A stretch of 64,000 nucleotides of DNA from Phytophthora sp. 'mugwort'. Lineage: Eukaryota > Oomycota > Peronosporomycetes > Peronosporales > Peronosporaceae. Made by a program: the position numbers and the translations under genes. The notes under the pieces are model-generated. The model had not been told where the DNA came from and ran no database searches. It saw only the letters and a list, made by a program, of their open reading frames with translations. Each line of letters begins with the position of its first letter. Position 1 is the stretch's first letter. Where the stretch lies: contig JAUCEF010000009.1 of NCBI GenBank assembly GCA_033558025.1, positions 1,054,001-1,118,000 of the forward strand, in the 5' to 3' direction. Positions 43,954 through 56,802 of this stretch are shown here, piece by piece.

Positions 43954-45306
43954 CGTTGTTCTAAGAAAAGGTTGTAATGAGCTGGTGAAAGCTCGGTTTG
44001 GATGTTTGAAGGATGTAGCAGTGAGCACTCCTGACCAGTGATAGCTGTTGGTGCGGCCGTTGTGTGCACAACCCCCATTCCGGATGTCATTGGAGCCGGC
44101 GCATGATGTCATCGGTCCGGGGCTCTTTTGTCATATTTATTGACAATATAGTCTGGCGAACACAATAATACATATTTCGATTAAAACATGTCAGTATTTA
44201 TTGATTGTCACTATTTAATTCCGACCTTTGTTTTGCTTTGAACCGTAAATATTGAAATCAAGGTTTCAGCACTTCTCTAAAGAACATATTACGGTCCTAT
44301 CGGAACTCGCTCTTCATCACATTCTTATACTATAGCTCTCAACGAGCAAATGTCACGATACTGCGTTAGGAGCGTTCGTCATGGTTACCGGACTTGAAAA
44401 TAATCGTGTTCATGGAACTACGATATTTTTGCAATTCGCAATATGGACACTAGAAATACCAAGAGATGCGGACAACTCTGAAACGTTCAAACGGCTTGGA
44501 TGACTGATCAAATGAATCGTATTGCCAGCGTAATCTTAGTTGAACTTTTTACGATTACAATAGCTCACTGATTTTTTGCTATGTTTGCGGCTAACAGATT
44601 AGCAGCAATAACATAATTGTCAATCTCTGTTGTAGCTTGAATAAAAGCGTGCTGAAGGAGGTTATCTGCGTAATAATTATTTCGTCTCGTAGGATACGAA
44701 CACCCATAACATTCCTCGGCAATACCCCCCTCAGTCGCTGCAGCGCTTCAAGCGTTTTTACGGCTTTTCCTGTGTGTTTGCGTTAATGGTCAATTACAAT
44801 GGACCACTTGCACGCACCAAGTTGTTGTAGCAGGAGTAAAATCTAGGTCGAGCTTCTTATCGCTACTAAAGGGGATATGCTGCGAGCAATTAAATTTTCT
44901 TCCAGTCGAAAGTAGTTCCCATACGTACCGATCCATCAGTCACGTTTATCGAGAATTGAAGTTCCGGCACAAAATATAACCAGATCGTTGCGATGATTCT
45001 GCGGCAAGTTCTCAACTCACGCTTCGAATAAATCCACGGCCCTGCCCTCGCGTTGGATCGATCGCTTCGAGATACTGACCCAGGTGGCCAATATCGTCAA
45101 CGCTTGAGTGATTTGGTGCCGCTCGGTACCGAGACTGTCACACCTCGCAAACTTTTTCATGTGTCGCAGAAGCAACCTCCTGTTGGCGTTCAGTAGCGCG
45201 CACCCGCCGAACCACTGCCATGGCGTAAATCGATGCGTTTGGTACAATATGGCCCTAGGCGACTGCTCGGAGGGTAAACAAATACAGAAGTAATGTGCGG
45301 TGGGGT
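43954..45306. other. AT-rich DNA, no gene seen
   Basis: Short open frames only; one minus-strand frame at 45017-45247 has no known motif. The 44120-44900 part is AT-rich and featureless to my eye. Confidence 0.4.
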
Positions 45307-45564
45307 TGCTGAGTAGCGTTTGTGGTGTTGAGGACGAATGCCAGAGTGAGCAAGATGAGAGTTCCTTAAACCTGTACTTCTTGTCTTTCTAAATTCCTAC
45401 TCCCTGTTGTCCTCTTTGTTATCCGGTGACTGCGCTGGCGCAACACCAGTTCGTGCCCTCTGAACCCCCAGTATGACTGTCTTGGCTATCAATCAATACA
45501 AGCACGGTTCGGGATGAACCGTGCCCGCGGTCCACATACGTTAGTGAAGCATTTAACTTCAACA
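45307..45564 (-). repeat. Copia 2 3' LTR
   Basis: Begins TGCTGAGTAGCG and ends CTTCAACA on the plus strand. It is homologous to 49550-49816, sharing CCGTGCCCGCGGTCCACATA and GTTAGTGAA near the end. The last part is shortened compared with the other copy. Confidence 0.75.
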
Positions 45565-48500
45565 CTCCCCATTCACCATTAAGACACGGCGACCTTGAAC
45601 CTTTATCCTGCTCGCATCGCGCCGGTACCGCAACTTCTTGGTACCCAGTGCCTTCATAAGCATATTTGCAAACTGACGCTTATTTCACGAATGAAATGAT
45701 GACAGAAGTCAACATGCTTCTTGCGTACCCCAAGCTGTGCAATAACACCTTCGTTGTCTTCCGCAATTGCGTTCTTCTCACTTGCCCATGAACCCATGAT
45801 ATATAGCATAACCCGCGTTCATATTACCTCTAGCACGCAGGGGCACCGCGCCACGTACGTTGCTTTAGCAGAGCTGAGAGCAATCGTTCTCTGGAGCTTA
45901 CCACTGAGGCGTTCCCAATCATCACTAGCATACCCGCCTGCCGGCGATGTTGCTACCCGAATCGGCGTCCGTTTACGATTCCACCGTGAACGTTCCAGAT
46001 ATGCATTGGTACGCGACTCACATGTCGCATGCCGTCTTCACGTACTGAAGCACATGGATCGTAGAGCCGCCAATGTTGCAGCACGAGGTTTTCGAGAATC
46101 GCGTAAGCTGCGTCTTACATAGGCGACATCCGGGCGCGTGCACGTCGCGATGTAAGGCAGACAGCCGATGAGAGATCGGTACGTTCTTTACTCATTCGAG
46201 CACGCTCCTCATTCGTCCCAGGCGGCTGTGTCTTTGATAACTTCAAGTTAGCTGCTCATGGGTTGTCCACAGCTGTGGCGTTCAGACGGTTATACTGTTC
46301 CACTACGCCGTTTTGGTAACGAAGTGCTTTATCACAAGCGTTTTCGGCCATCGTGCCATGAACGGTCTTCACTCCAAGATGAAGGTGGCAGCACCCAGCC
46401 CCTTTATTTTGAATGCCGCCTCGATCGGGTCCTTCACTTTACGGATATCGCCACTTGCCTTGGCTACGATGATCAAATCATCGATGTACAGGCATACCTA
46501 CACAAAACCGTTCTGGGAACACTCGGCGAATACGATTTGCCCCGCTCCACAGCTTCTGAAACCGTTTCCTAAGAAGACACGAAGGATGGTCTTATTCCAC
46601 GCACTTGATGCCGCTTCAAACCGTAGATGGCCTTGTTTAGACGGCAAACCTAATTGCCAGCGTCCGCAATTTCGCACGGGACTTCCAGTAGACATGATCC
46701 GTCAGATAATTGTGAAGGAATGCTGTGTCCGAGTCCAACTGTTCCACGATATAGTACATACAACCAGTACGACCCGAATCGAATTCCTATTCGACAGGAG
46801 AGTAGGTTTCAAAGAAGTTCACCCCGGACTTTTGTCTTTCTCAACCAACCGTGCCTTGTAGCGGATTCCATGGGCGTGCCCATCATGCTTCTTCGCAATG
46901 ACCCAACGGTAGCCGATGCGACGCTTGTCTCTTCTGTGCGGGGCTATCCACGTACCATTCCGCTCATGCGAAAGCAGCATAGTGTCCATTGTATCGCTCG
47001 CACCAGGCATCAGCTTAATTACTCGCCATCGCTTGCGCGTATGCGGCGGGTGGTTTAGTTGGGCCGACGGCACTTGCACCGTAGCCAATACAACGCTGCA
47101 AGTGTCGTCGGCCCAACTGAACAATGCCGTCAATGATCCTGGACCGTTACGGAGACGATGAACTCCCACTTCATTCTGAATTCTCTCCTGGCTCTCGTGG
47201 CTGTCATGAACGCTCCGGCTCTAGATAAACACTATGCGGTCGTCCTGGAACACCTGCTGCGGAGGATGGTACGCAGTCAACGCCAGCCCATTTGAGATCA
47301 GCTTCGGTGGTGGTAGCAGGGGTGACCACGGGTCCTGCTCAGGTTCCACTTCATCCATTTCCACATACTGGACGGATTCCCCGGCAGTTTCCATGGGTTC
47401 ATCCATGCCGGGTTCGTGTTCTACCTGCGCATGAACGCTTGAACCATCACGGTTCTTGGTCACATAGATGGTCGTTCTATGCTGTGGCGATTGCGTGTCG
47501 TATGGTATATAATACCCACTTCACGCTCGTCCAGCTTCACCGACCGTGATACGTCGCCCTTGGTAACGTCCAATCCAAGTACACGGTAACCTTTGACGTT
47601 CTCAACGTGCCCGAAGAAAATACACCTGAAGCTCTTGGGCTCGAGGTTTCGTCCTTTTTGCATCGTCGATGTTAGCTCTGTGAACCAAACACGCGCAAGT
47701 GACCCCTTAGTGGACTTCATCCTAAAACCAACTCGAATGGTGTAGATATGTGTTGTGTCGCGTGAGTGGAACGGTTAATCAGGTACACTGCTGTACTTTA
47801 CTGCATCTCCCACCGTTCCGTCTTGTAGTATAGCATGCTCCTTGCCTTCTCAATGATCGTACGATTCATGCGTTCCTCAACTCGCTTCTGTTGAAGGCTC
47901 TACGGCACCGCGCGCTGGGGAATGATGCCGTTACGGTGGGACACGTCTGCGACAGTCTTCTTCACGAACTCTGTTTCAGTGTCTGAGCCCAGACATTTCG
48001 AGCGTTCTCCCCATTTGCTTTCATATAAACCTTAAATTCCTTCAGCTTGCTGGCCGCCTCACACTTGTTTGTCATGAAGTACTCAACGACATAACTTGAG
48101 AAGTCGTCAAAACAAACTCACTACGTACTTGGCACCTCTCTCTGAGAGCGTTCTCACCAGGCCCATTACATCCGTGTGCACCATTTCCAACACACGCAAA
48201 GTCTTCGTCAGCGACCTCCATAGGAACGGTGTGACGGTCTGCTTGCCTTTCAGGCAAGCATCTCCATGCCTTTCTTGACCGCTGGTATTCACTTCGTAGC
48301 CCGTTGTGCCCTTGTCATACTTTTTGTTTGTTTGTCAAATCTCCTATACGAGCGTGTCGAAGCCAGCCCCTGCTCGTTTGCAAGCTGAGCATGCTGCACA
48401 AACCGTGCTTCCTCCTGCTGGTAGTCCAGCATTTAGCTTTAACGATCTTCTTCCCGGTCGGGATCGCTCTCTAGGCTTGCCCCAGATAACGCAGGAATAA

Positions 48501-49549
48501 CGATGGAGCTCCACGTTCGGGCCAAACTCAGCAAGCGAGTAGCCGTCTCTCAAGTCCGGGGATGTGCAGCACCTCCTTCATCGTGATCCGGATGCAGTCC
48601 AGGCCGGTCTGCCGCACCGTTCCACGTGCCGTCCACTATCGTCACATCGATGCCCGAATCAGCGCATCGTATTCAAACAGATCACTTCTCTGAGGGGTCA
48701 TGTGCGCCGTCGCACCGCTATCCATAAACCACCTAGAAGAACATTCCTCACCAACTGCAAAAAAATGCGTCGTCGTCCATGCTGAGCCGGGTTCCGTTCT
48801 GGGCAGTCCCGCTTAATGTGCCCCGGTTGGGGTTGCACTTAAAGCATTTTCCCTGAAGCCGCTAGCGTTCTCCGCGGACCGCTCCACTTATCACAGTTAC
48901 CTTTAGCAACCTCAACCGTCCCGCATTCGCCTTGAATGATCGTTGCATAGCCGTATATTTCTTCTGCAACCGTTCATACTCCATCAGGAGTCTCTACTTG
49001 AACTCGATCATCGTGATGGCGTTCTCGTTTTTGACGATGGACGAAACCAACTCGTACTCGCCCGGGAGGCTGCTCAGCAGCATCACGAGCCGTCGTGTCC
49101 TGTCGACCGGCCCTTCAATTATGCAGACCAACGACGAGCAGGTCGAAAGTGTCTAGATGGTTCGCCATGGCCGCGCCGTCCTCCATCTTGAATTCATGGA
49201 GGCGGTGTGCCATCTTCACGCGGTCGTGGAACGTGGTACGGTTGTAAAATACTCGAAGCGTTACGCAGAGCGGATCATTTGATGGGGCTGGAGCTCCACA
49301 CCTTGTGCGACGACCACGACGCCTTCGCGCCGTTAACAAGACTCTCCTCCATGATCTCACTCTCCACCTTGACATCATCCACATGCGTGAGTAGCCCCTT
49401 CCGGCCAGCGTCATGTGCATGTTGTACTCCCCAGTGGAGTAATTGCCACTTCCTAGAAGGACTTCGGTGCGCTTAGTCGTAAGCTTGACCGTTCTTGCCT
49501 AAGCGCGTATTTTTGGTATTGTGCAGCGTCCCTAGCTGCGGCTATTACC
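45565..49549 (-). pseudogene. Copia 2 gag-pol, heavily decayed
   Basis: Recognisable blocks, all on the minus strand and similar to copia 1: gag near 49420-49115 (HEFKMEDGAAMANHLDTFDL), a damaged zinc knuckle near 48850-48800 (CFKCNPNRG then frameshift), GAG-pre-integrase and integrase 48300-47900, integrase C-terminal block 47720-47460 (SFRCIFFGHVENVKGYRV), and reverse transcriptase near 47010-46800 (IGYRWVIAKKHDGHAHGIRY). RNase H remains at 46150-45600 are poor. An inverted pair at 47053-47122 lies in the segment between integrase and reverse transcriptase. Stops and frameshifts are everywhere, so no product is expected. Confidence 0.75.
47053..47122. repeat. Hairpin, 26-bp arms
   Basis: Arms 47053-47078 and 47097-47122 are complementary with two mismatches, spacer 18 bp. 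The core is AGTTGGGCCGACG. It sits inside copia 2 pol. Confidence 0.7.
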
Positions 49550-49816
49550 TGTTGGGTAGCGCGCGAGGTGCTGAGAAAAAATGCCGAATTGAAAAAGATG
49601 AGGGTGGCTTAAACGTGTCCGTCTTGTCTTTCTGGATCTCTACTCCATGTTGGCTCCCTTGATATTCTGTTTGGTGCGCTTGCGCAAACATCAGTTTCTG
49701 CCACTCTTAATCACCAATGTCGTTGTCTTCGGAATCAATCAGAGCACGGTTCAAGATGAGCCGTGCCCGCGGTCCACATACGTTAGTGAACCGAGCAAGA
49801 ATGGTTTATATCAACA
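49550..49816 (-). repeat. Copia 2 5' LTR
   Basis: Begins TGTTGGGTAGCG and ends ATATCAACA on the plus strand. It shares its terminal region with copia 1 LTRs (GTTAGTGAACCG.GCAAGA), which shows copia 1 and 2 are related families. Confidence 0.8.
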
Positions 49817-49821
49817 GGGGC

Positions 49822-50967
49822 CCTTCAGACCATGTACAGAACACACCTGCCAATCGCCTCCCGTTGGCGTTGGAAATGCTAACGTGAGGTCCAACTTGGA
49901 GGACAGATGAAAGGGGTAGGTGCAAATTTTCACCAACCCACCCTTTCACCTCTATTGCTCTGTCTGCACCGCGCAATCAATTATACTTAATGACGTCGAC
50001 GATATTTATGACCACGAGCGCTTATGACATGCCAGTATTACTCGCACCAGAACAATTCGTTGCTACTTCCGTTACTAGAGCATCGCTTCGATACTTGACG
50101 TCGAAAGGCTTTTAGGACGGGCATCGGAGCTTAAAGCTTTGATGCTGAGTCGGGTTTGCTGGCAAGCTTTTAGGACCCCGCGGTTGGTTCTCTCAGTGGT
50201 CTAGATTGGGATCAAAGTCGAGTAGTAAGATACGATCGCTAAAACCGAATGCACTTAACGGAATTTAATTTATTGCAATATCCAAATAAATGTATATGAA
50301 TTTAATTTATTGCGCCATCAAGCCAAATGCAATTGCACTTAGGGGATATTGCAATACATTAAGTTAAATAACTCTATTAATTAGTTAGCTGTTGCGGCGT
50401 GCGCCATCAGACTAAGTTATTAAAACGTCGCCATTTCGAGAACTTCCTCCCTGGACGAAATGACGACTCGGCCGCCACTTCCTTAGAGAGCAGCACTAAC
50501 ACGTGTACGTCGATTCGATCGTGTATATTGAGGAAGAAGAGATTGACGACGAATTTGAGGGAGATCTGGACTGGATCGGCCAATGCCGAGTGTTTTTTAC
50601 GAGCTGAAAATGTTAGGAGCGCGTGAGCTCTTAACCCAGTACAGACAACAAGTTGATCATGAGTACAATATCTTTTACGGCACATGACTATATTCCTATG
50701 TTAGAAGCGATGACCGTGAAGACATCCAGGAGTCTCCACCCAGTTGGACTGTGGCTTTCTCTGCATGTAGCGCACTCCGAGTAAATGGATAATCGGCCTG
50801 TGCCGCAGCTTACTCTTGTGTTCCTCGCACAACCGAGCTACCAGAGCCATAAGGTCACCGAGAGACCCTGGCACCGAGAACCGCGACAGCTTTAGCCGCT
50901 TCTGAGAGCGTCAGCCCCTCGGCTGCGAATTCATTTACGTGCCTCAATCCGTGATACATATATTATC
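49822..50967. other. AT-rich DNA, no gene seen
   Basis: A direct repeat GAATTTAATTTATTGC occurs at about 50260 and 50297, 37 bp apart. A minus-strand frame at 50407-50685 has no recognised motif. Nothing else. Confidence 0.4.
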
Positions 50968-51282
50968 AGTTGCGCTGTGCAAGTTGTTGCGCAGATCGGA
51001 TAGCTGTATTCACTAGGAAGGTGTAATTATAATAAGATGATTAGTAAGAAGAAGACGGTGGGCGAGGAAGGCTGCTGCACAGCAGAGCGTATATTGAAGA
51101 AATCGTGGTGTGGCTTGCTACGATGTGGTGCCTGCTTGTCATCTATCTCCCCTTCTCTCACCTCTCACATACACTCAGTTAGCAAAACCCTTAAGGTACA
51201 AAAGCCAGTGGCATAAACCCCAGAAGGACCACACGCTACAAACTCTCTCCAAGCGTCAAATCGCAATCAGTACATCGTAACA
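50968..51282 (-). repeat. Copia 3 3' LTR
   Basis: Plus-strand start AGTTGCGCTGTGC, end CATCGTAACA. Homologous to 56310-56620 over its length, with small indels. Confidence 0.88.
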
Positions 51283-51378
51283 GCCCACCTACGGGTCGAC
51301 ATAACTGCGCATATTTTTCTCTTTAAATTCACCATATGACATCAATCCCATTTCGGCTCTGTGCTTCTCGAAGGGTGG

Positions 51379-54300
51379 TCATGCTAACGATTTCGTGAAG
51401 GCATCTGCAACGTTCTCTGCACCAGCAACACGTTTCACGTTAATCTGATTTAATTCGACACGTACGCGCACAAAATGATGCCGAACATCAATATGTTTTG
51501 TCCTGTTGTGAATCTGGGGGTTCTTGGCCAACTTTTTCGCACTCTCGTTGTCAGCGTACCCTTGAGAGGGTTCGCGTTGACGTACATTCAATTATTTTAA
51601 CATTTGGAAAGGGAGAAACACCTTTTGCACCAGCAAGCTCAACGCCATGTATTCAGCTTCAGTTGTGTGAAGAGCAACCGTCCATTCCGCTAGACTACTC
51701 CATGATAGCGTACTTTCACAAAAAAAAATGTCAAGTATCCAGCTGCAGACTTGCGGACGTCAATGCGATTCGCGAAGTCAGCATCATCATAGGCTTTAAG
51801 GTGGCCGTCAAGTCGTCCACTTGTCCACTTGATACCACCCAGCCGCATAACCCAATCAAATGTCTCTTTCCAATAGCGTAAACTAGGCTTTGCTGCTCTC
51901 CAATGCAGCACACCAGGGTTCTCAAGAAACTATCTGCACTCGCGAACCAGGTACGCTAAGTCTGATCGCGTGCCTAGCATGATGTACATTAAGCTTCCAA
52001 TCACAGCCCGATATGACTTCGTCTTCATGAGAGCTCTTTCATCTGAATTGGTTGGACACATAGTCTTTGAGGGTTTCAAGTCTACAGTGGCAGGAGTCTT
52101 GCAGCCATTGCACTCACTCAACTGAAACCGTTCTAGCACGTCAACGTATACTTACACTGGCTCACAAATACGGTTCGCTCCTTTCGACTGCGGGAAATAT
52201 CCCAACGTAGGATATAGTGAAGCTGCCCAAGATCCTTTATCTTAAATCGAGCACTGAGCATATCCTTCAATAGCTGAAGAGTGATCACATTTGGCGCGAA
52301 GAGGATCAAATTATCTACGTAAATTTATATAAAACCAGCCAGCCGTGATGGCTTTAACTGCGACGCATCGCTCGCAGCTAAGGAGACCAAAACTTTGTTC
52401 CTCTTAATAATATTTCAATAAGCAAAACCACACTTGTGGTGCCTGTTTCAGTCCATAGAGGCTCTTTCGTAAATGCAGACACAATCTTCTTTTCCTTCGA
52501 CGACATACCCTTCCGGCTGCTCCATATAGACCTCCACATCAATATCTCAATTAAGAAACGCAATTGTCACAAAATCCATCTGATGTGCCTCGTAGTCCCA
52601 AACAGCAGCAAGAGTCAATAATACTCGCAGAGTATCTAGTCGAACCACAGGCGAGTATACTTCTAGGAAATCAATACCATAAATTTGCATGAACACTTTG
52701 ATAACGACCCTGGCTTTAAACCGCTCAATATCGGCGTTCGACTTGTATTTCACTCGAAATATACATCTATTCTTTAGCTTCGATCTGGGCACTAACCCCC
52801 AAGTGCCATTCTCCATTTAGGCACAATATTCTGCATCTGCAGCATGTTTCCATCGCAATGCGTGCTCAGCCTTGAGAGATTCTTCTATTGTGTTTTTTCA
52901 CTGATGATACCCACCACCAGGCAACAATAGTCCTGACACCATAACAATCCTGTTGTTTTTGCCGTTGCATGTTGAAGCTCTTCTCGAGCTTTGTACCATC
53001 CACCATATCCATAACACACTGCAGCCACATCTGGGGTTGTGTTAGAGAAGGCAACGTAGATATAGTCGCCGAACCATTGAGGCGGTTTGCTAACTGGTCC
53101 TCTCCGTGTTACCGGGCCGGATTCTGTGCTAAAACAGTCCTGAGCCGCATATTCTCGCACACCATCTTTCGTAGAGGCTGGCACACCCTCATTCAAGGAG
53201 CTGTCATGAGCACGCGGCGTCTCCGAGTCTGTGGTCGTTATTTCATGCGTCATCAGAGTAGAAGACCGCTCACGTGATGGCATCTCTCCTCTCGCCATTC
53301 TTGTACTGCACCTTTCTAGACATTCATGAGGTTTTGCCTCAGCAGCGTTGCCTTGCGCCGCCCACTGCGTCCATCCTTTGTGCGTCCCGCGCCGGTATTT
53401 TGCCGTGCTTGTTGTACCCACCTCTCAGGTGGTCAACCACCAACTGCACATTGTGGTCTTCAGCGCCACGCGCTACCACTGTGCCTGAAGCACTTTGAGT
53501 TATTTTCTCAGAACGTCTCAAAAAAAAAATCCTTGGACGAGGTGCTTCCTGCGAGACACCACTGCTGGGTCGACCTCGCTTCACCATTCTTTTCGCACCA
53601 TTTTGCACGGACCCACCTGTCTGGGCATTCCCGACTAGCTCAACATGTCCATCTCTCAGATCGTGCTGTGACCGCCCTACTTTTGCGGCCCCATCAGTTC
53701 CGTCATTTTAAGCCTTTTCTAGCATTGACCTCAGCATCGTCGCTAACACCTAAGTACTCTGTTGTCGACACGGTAGACGCTTTGCCTTGTATTTTCCCGG
53801 TGGAGCCTCGTCCGGGTTTGCACTGATAGAAAACAGCCGTATGGCTGTAGCAAGCTTTATTTGTCTTTATCCAGCAAACGATCCCCCAGTTGCTCTCTGC
53901 AATAGCCAACAAATATCGAATCCCGAGTTTTAGCGTCCATCGTTTCCCTCTCAACTTCGTCGACGTAAGCCATGACAGCACACCCAAATGTTCTCAGCCG
54001 TGCGTATTCTGGGGCTCCTCGATACCACACAGCATACGCACTTGCATGCCTCTCGCGGAGTTCGGTAAAATGTTCACGCAATATGCGGCCGTCACGGTGG
54101 CCTCTGCCCACAGCTGCTGCGGTAGTTGAAAATGCGCTAGCAGGCAACGAATTCTTTCCGTCACAGTCCTTATCATCCGTGCAGCTACGCCATTTTGCTC
54201 AGCTGTGTGCTCCATAGTGAGCGAACACTCCATTCCGTACATCTGTTTGCAGCGTCTGCCAAGTGAAGTCAACTCTAGCGCGTTATCGCATCGCAGCTTC

Positions 54301-54660
54301 TTTATGCGCATCTTCAGTTGAGTTTTATTTGTTCATACATTAACCCAAACTTAGCATAGACCTCGGAGCGCTTCTCCATCACAAATAACGTCACAAATCG
54401 ACTTGCTTTATCAATGAACACAGCAAAATAACGTTTGTTTGAGTATGGTGCCACATCATACGGCCTCCATACATCTTGATGCGTAAATTCACCGACTAGC
54501 CACTCGTGACCAGATAGGCTTCTGACAGCTTTCCTTTTATACACGATTCACAGTGCAAATTTTCATCAACGCGCAAATCCGCATTAGTTAGTGGCCATTC
54601 TGCATGCCGAAATAGCACGTTGAACATGTTTCGCACTGGGTGTCCCAGTCTCGCATGCCA
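51379..54660 (-). pseudogene. Copia 3 pol, catalytic residues lost
   Basis: GAG-pre-integrase block near 54660-54545, then GEFTHQDVWRPYDVAPYSNKR and FVTLFVMEKRSEVY (54500-54330). The integrase core has LRCDNALELTS (Asp present), but the catalytic Glu block reads EQNGVAARM, Ala in place of Glu at 54180-54182. Reverse transcriptase: MENGTWGLVPRSKLKNRC (52816), GIDFLEVYSPVVRLDTLR, and YVDN at about 52321-52310, with Asn for the second Asp of YVDD. RNase H and tail: SYRAVIGSLMYIMLGTRSDL (near 52000), YDDADFANRIDVRKS, ADNESAKKLAKNPQIHNRTK (near 51530). Several frameshifts. It could not make active polymerase or integrase. Confidence 0.85.
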
Positions 54661-54685
54661 CAACCCCACGCTTTGTTCTTTGGCA

Positions 54686-54893
54686 GATAATTTGCCGTGG
54701 TGAAGTTGCAGGCTGCCTCAACGACTGCACACATTGATGATACTAACCTCTGCCACCTCGAGTTGCAAAGTCTTGTGGACTTGTGGACAAGTCTTGTGGA
54801 CTTGTGGACTTTGCAACTCGAGGTGGCAGAGGTTAGTATCATCAATGTGTGCAGTCGTTGAGGCAGCCTGCAACTTCACCACGGCAAATTATC
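54686..54893. repeat. Perfect inverted duplication, 87-bp arms
   Basis: Arms 54686-54772 and 54807-54893 are exact reverse complements, apparently without mismatch. The 34-bp centre consists of repeats of TTGTGGAC. It interrupts the protease-to-integrase segment of copia 3; the same coding phrase (QRLVSSMCAVVEAACNF) appears on both strands. Confidence 0.9.
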
Positions 54894-55209
54894 ACCATCG
54901 AAGTGAAGTCGAACTCGTTGGTCTCGTGGCAATGTATTTTGTATCTGCCCTCGCACTGAGAACAAACTGCACTGAAGCTCTGGTACATAAGGTTTCTCAT
55001 GTAGCAGCAGCGGATACACGCCGCGCGACGTCAACACCTTCCGTACAGTACCTACTCCAGCCATGTTCAACCAGTTCTCGTCACCAACTCTCACCATTGA
55101 ACTCAAAGGTGTGAACGAGATAAAATCAATTTCTGGTTTGTCATATGGTTTGTGGAAGCAGAATCCAAGTACCATCTATCACGAGCCAAGTCGTCCACGT
55201 TCCGTCGAA

Positions 55210-56295
55210 TCAGATCACGAGCAACATAGCTTTATCAATTTCTTTAATAGAATAATAGCCCTGTGAACTAGCGCCCTTGGCACTATTACTCATAGCATGC
55301 GGCCCACTGCCGGTCTTGTTGCGCTTCCCAGATTGGCCAGCACCCTGTACATCAGTCGGTGGTCGTTTGCCCAGGTGCGGGCATTCGCGCACTTGATGTC
55401 CTTGCTCATTGCAGTGATCACACTTTCCACGACTAGATTGCTGACCGCCATGGGCTCGTCCATGTCCATCTCCTCTTCCAGTACTTCCTTCACGGCCACC
55501 AAATCTACGTCCACCAAACACTCGGCCTCCAGAATAAACACGTCCGCGTTCTCGTCCTCGTCTATGTCTGCGTCCGCGACCTCCACCTCGACCTCCACCC
55601 GATATAAAAGCCTTGTCCTCATTCTCAGCTTTGCCGCCCTCCGCTCTTCGACCTAGGCGGCGATCATAGGCGACTTCTAGAGCATGTTCCGGCTGCTCAT
55701 TACTCAGGGGGGCGTTGGGGTCTTGCTGCATGTGACTAGCGAGAAATGTTTCCACCACGTTATCATACTCGCGTGGTAGTGATCCTCTCAGTAGTAAATG
55801 TTTTTCATAACCATCCAATGGCTTTCCGATTACCGCAATGCGCTCCATGAGCCGGCGAACATCGCCCAAGGGGTCTGCTACATTACGTTTCGTGTCAAGG
55901 CGCAGCCGACGTTAGTGGGTCATCCCTTCTGCGTACTTAAAATACGTATTGCCTACAAAGCGCTTATTTAGGCGCTCCATAACTTGAAACGGGGTGGGCT
56001 CATATTTCATCGTTTTCATAATCTGGTTCGTCATCCTATCATACAGGATCTCCTTCGCTCGGCTTGTCTCTTTCTTCCACATTGCATGTTCATCAGACTC
56101 CTTGCTCTCGACGGGTTCGGGTACTTCCTTCTCGCAGTAGTGCCATAACTCCTTTCTCTCTAATTTCAAGGTCAACCGTTCCAGCCAGACATCAAAATCC
56201 TTCCCGTCGAATGGTGGGTGAATGACTGGTTTCTCCTCTTTCGTATCCTTCCTGTCGTTTGTGCTCATAATCCTCGACAAACTACCCAGTCGCAC
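55210..56295 (-). pseudogene. Copia 3 gag, one in-frame stop
   Basis: A nearly intact gag of about 361 codons. The N-terminal part (56295-55915) has [18 protein letters not shown] and [18 protein letters not shown], the usual copia gag start. A TAA at 55912-55914 interrupts it in frame; the reading frame then continues with DVRRLMERIAVIGKPL and LLRGSLPREYDNVVETFL. The middle is strongly Arg/Gly-rich (about residues 90-140 of the second part). The zinc knuckle CDHCNEQGHQVREC lies at 55422-55381. Gag would coat the element RNA in virus-like particles. Apart from the one stop this is the best preserved retrotransposon gene in the window. Confidence 0.88.
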
Positions 56296-56309
56296 TTGGG
56301 ATCATAACC

Positions 56310-56620
56310 AATTGCGCTGTGCGAGTTGTTGCGCAGATCGGATAGCTGTATTCACTGGGAAGTGATAATAAAAAAAAAATAGAATGATTAGACAGTGGGC
56401 CAGGAAGGCTGCTGCACAGCAGAGCGCATACTGAAGAAAATCGTGGTGTGGCTTGCTACGCTGAGGTGCATGCTTGTCACCTGTCTCTCCTTCTCGCACC
56501 TCTGCCATACACTCAGTTAGCAAAACCCTTTAGGGACAAAAGCATGTGGTATAAACCCCAGTGGGACCAAACGCTAACCCTTCTCCAGGCAATCTACCTG
56601 GCAACCAGTACATCGCAACA
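56310..56620 (-). repeat. Copia 3 5' LTR
   Basis: Plus-strand start AATTGCGCTGTGCG, end CATCGCAACA. It is followed by the TTATC duplication. It contains an A10 run near 56370. Confidence 0.88.
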
Positions 56621-56802
56621 TTATCTATGATTTTGTATGAATACCAGTTGGTGATAATAGGGGGACTGAAAAGTTGTTGGACAGGAAGTCAGTGCTGAAT
56701 CAAGGTAACAGCTAGGTTAGTGTGAAATAGCGGATTCACTATTTATGATAGTAACCCTATCTTTAGCAATGATTGAGGAGAGCTGCAGTTAGAAATGCGA
56801 TG

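Larger units (their letters stand above)
45307..49816 (-). mobile_element. Copia element 2, with both LTRs, degenerate
   Basis: A copia element of 4.51 kb related to copia 1, coded on the minus strand. It is flanked by LTRs and by a near-match duplication GGGGT (45302-45306) / GGGGC (49817-49821). The internal order gag to RNase H runs right to left. It is far more decayed than copia 1: most frames are shorter than 100 codons. Confidence 0.83.
50968..56620 (-). mobile_element. Copia element 3, complete with LTRs and TSD
   Basis: A 5.65-kb copia element of a different family from 1 and 2, minus strand. The target duplication is TTATC at 50963-50967 and 56621-56625. LTRs are about 311-315 bp, and internal order is gag, protease, integrase, RT, RNase H from right to left. 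Next to the 5' LTR the coding strand reads TTGGTTATGATCCC, a fair primer-binding-site match to the TGGTATCAGAGC type of copia elements. The LTRs remain quite similar, but gag and pol are broken by stops and frameshifts. Confidence 0.92.
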
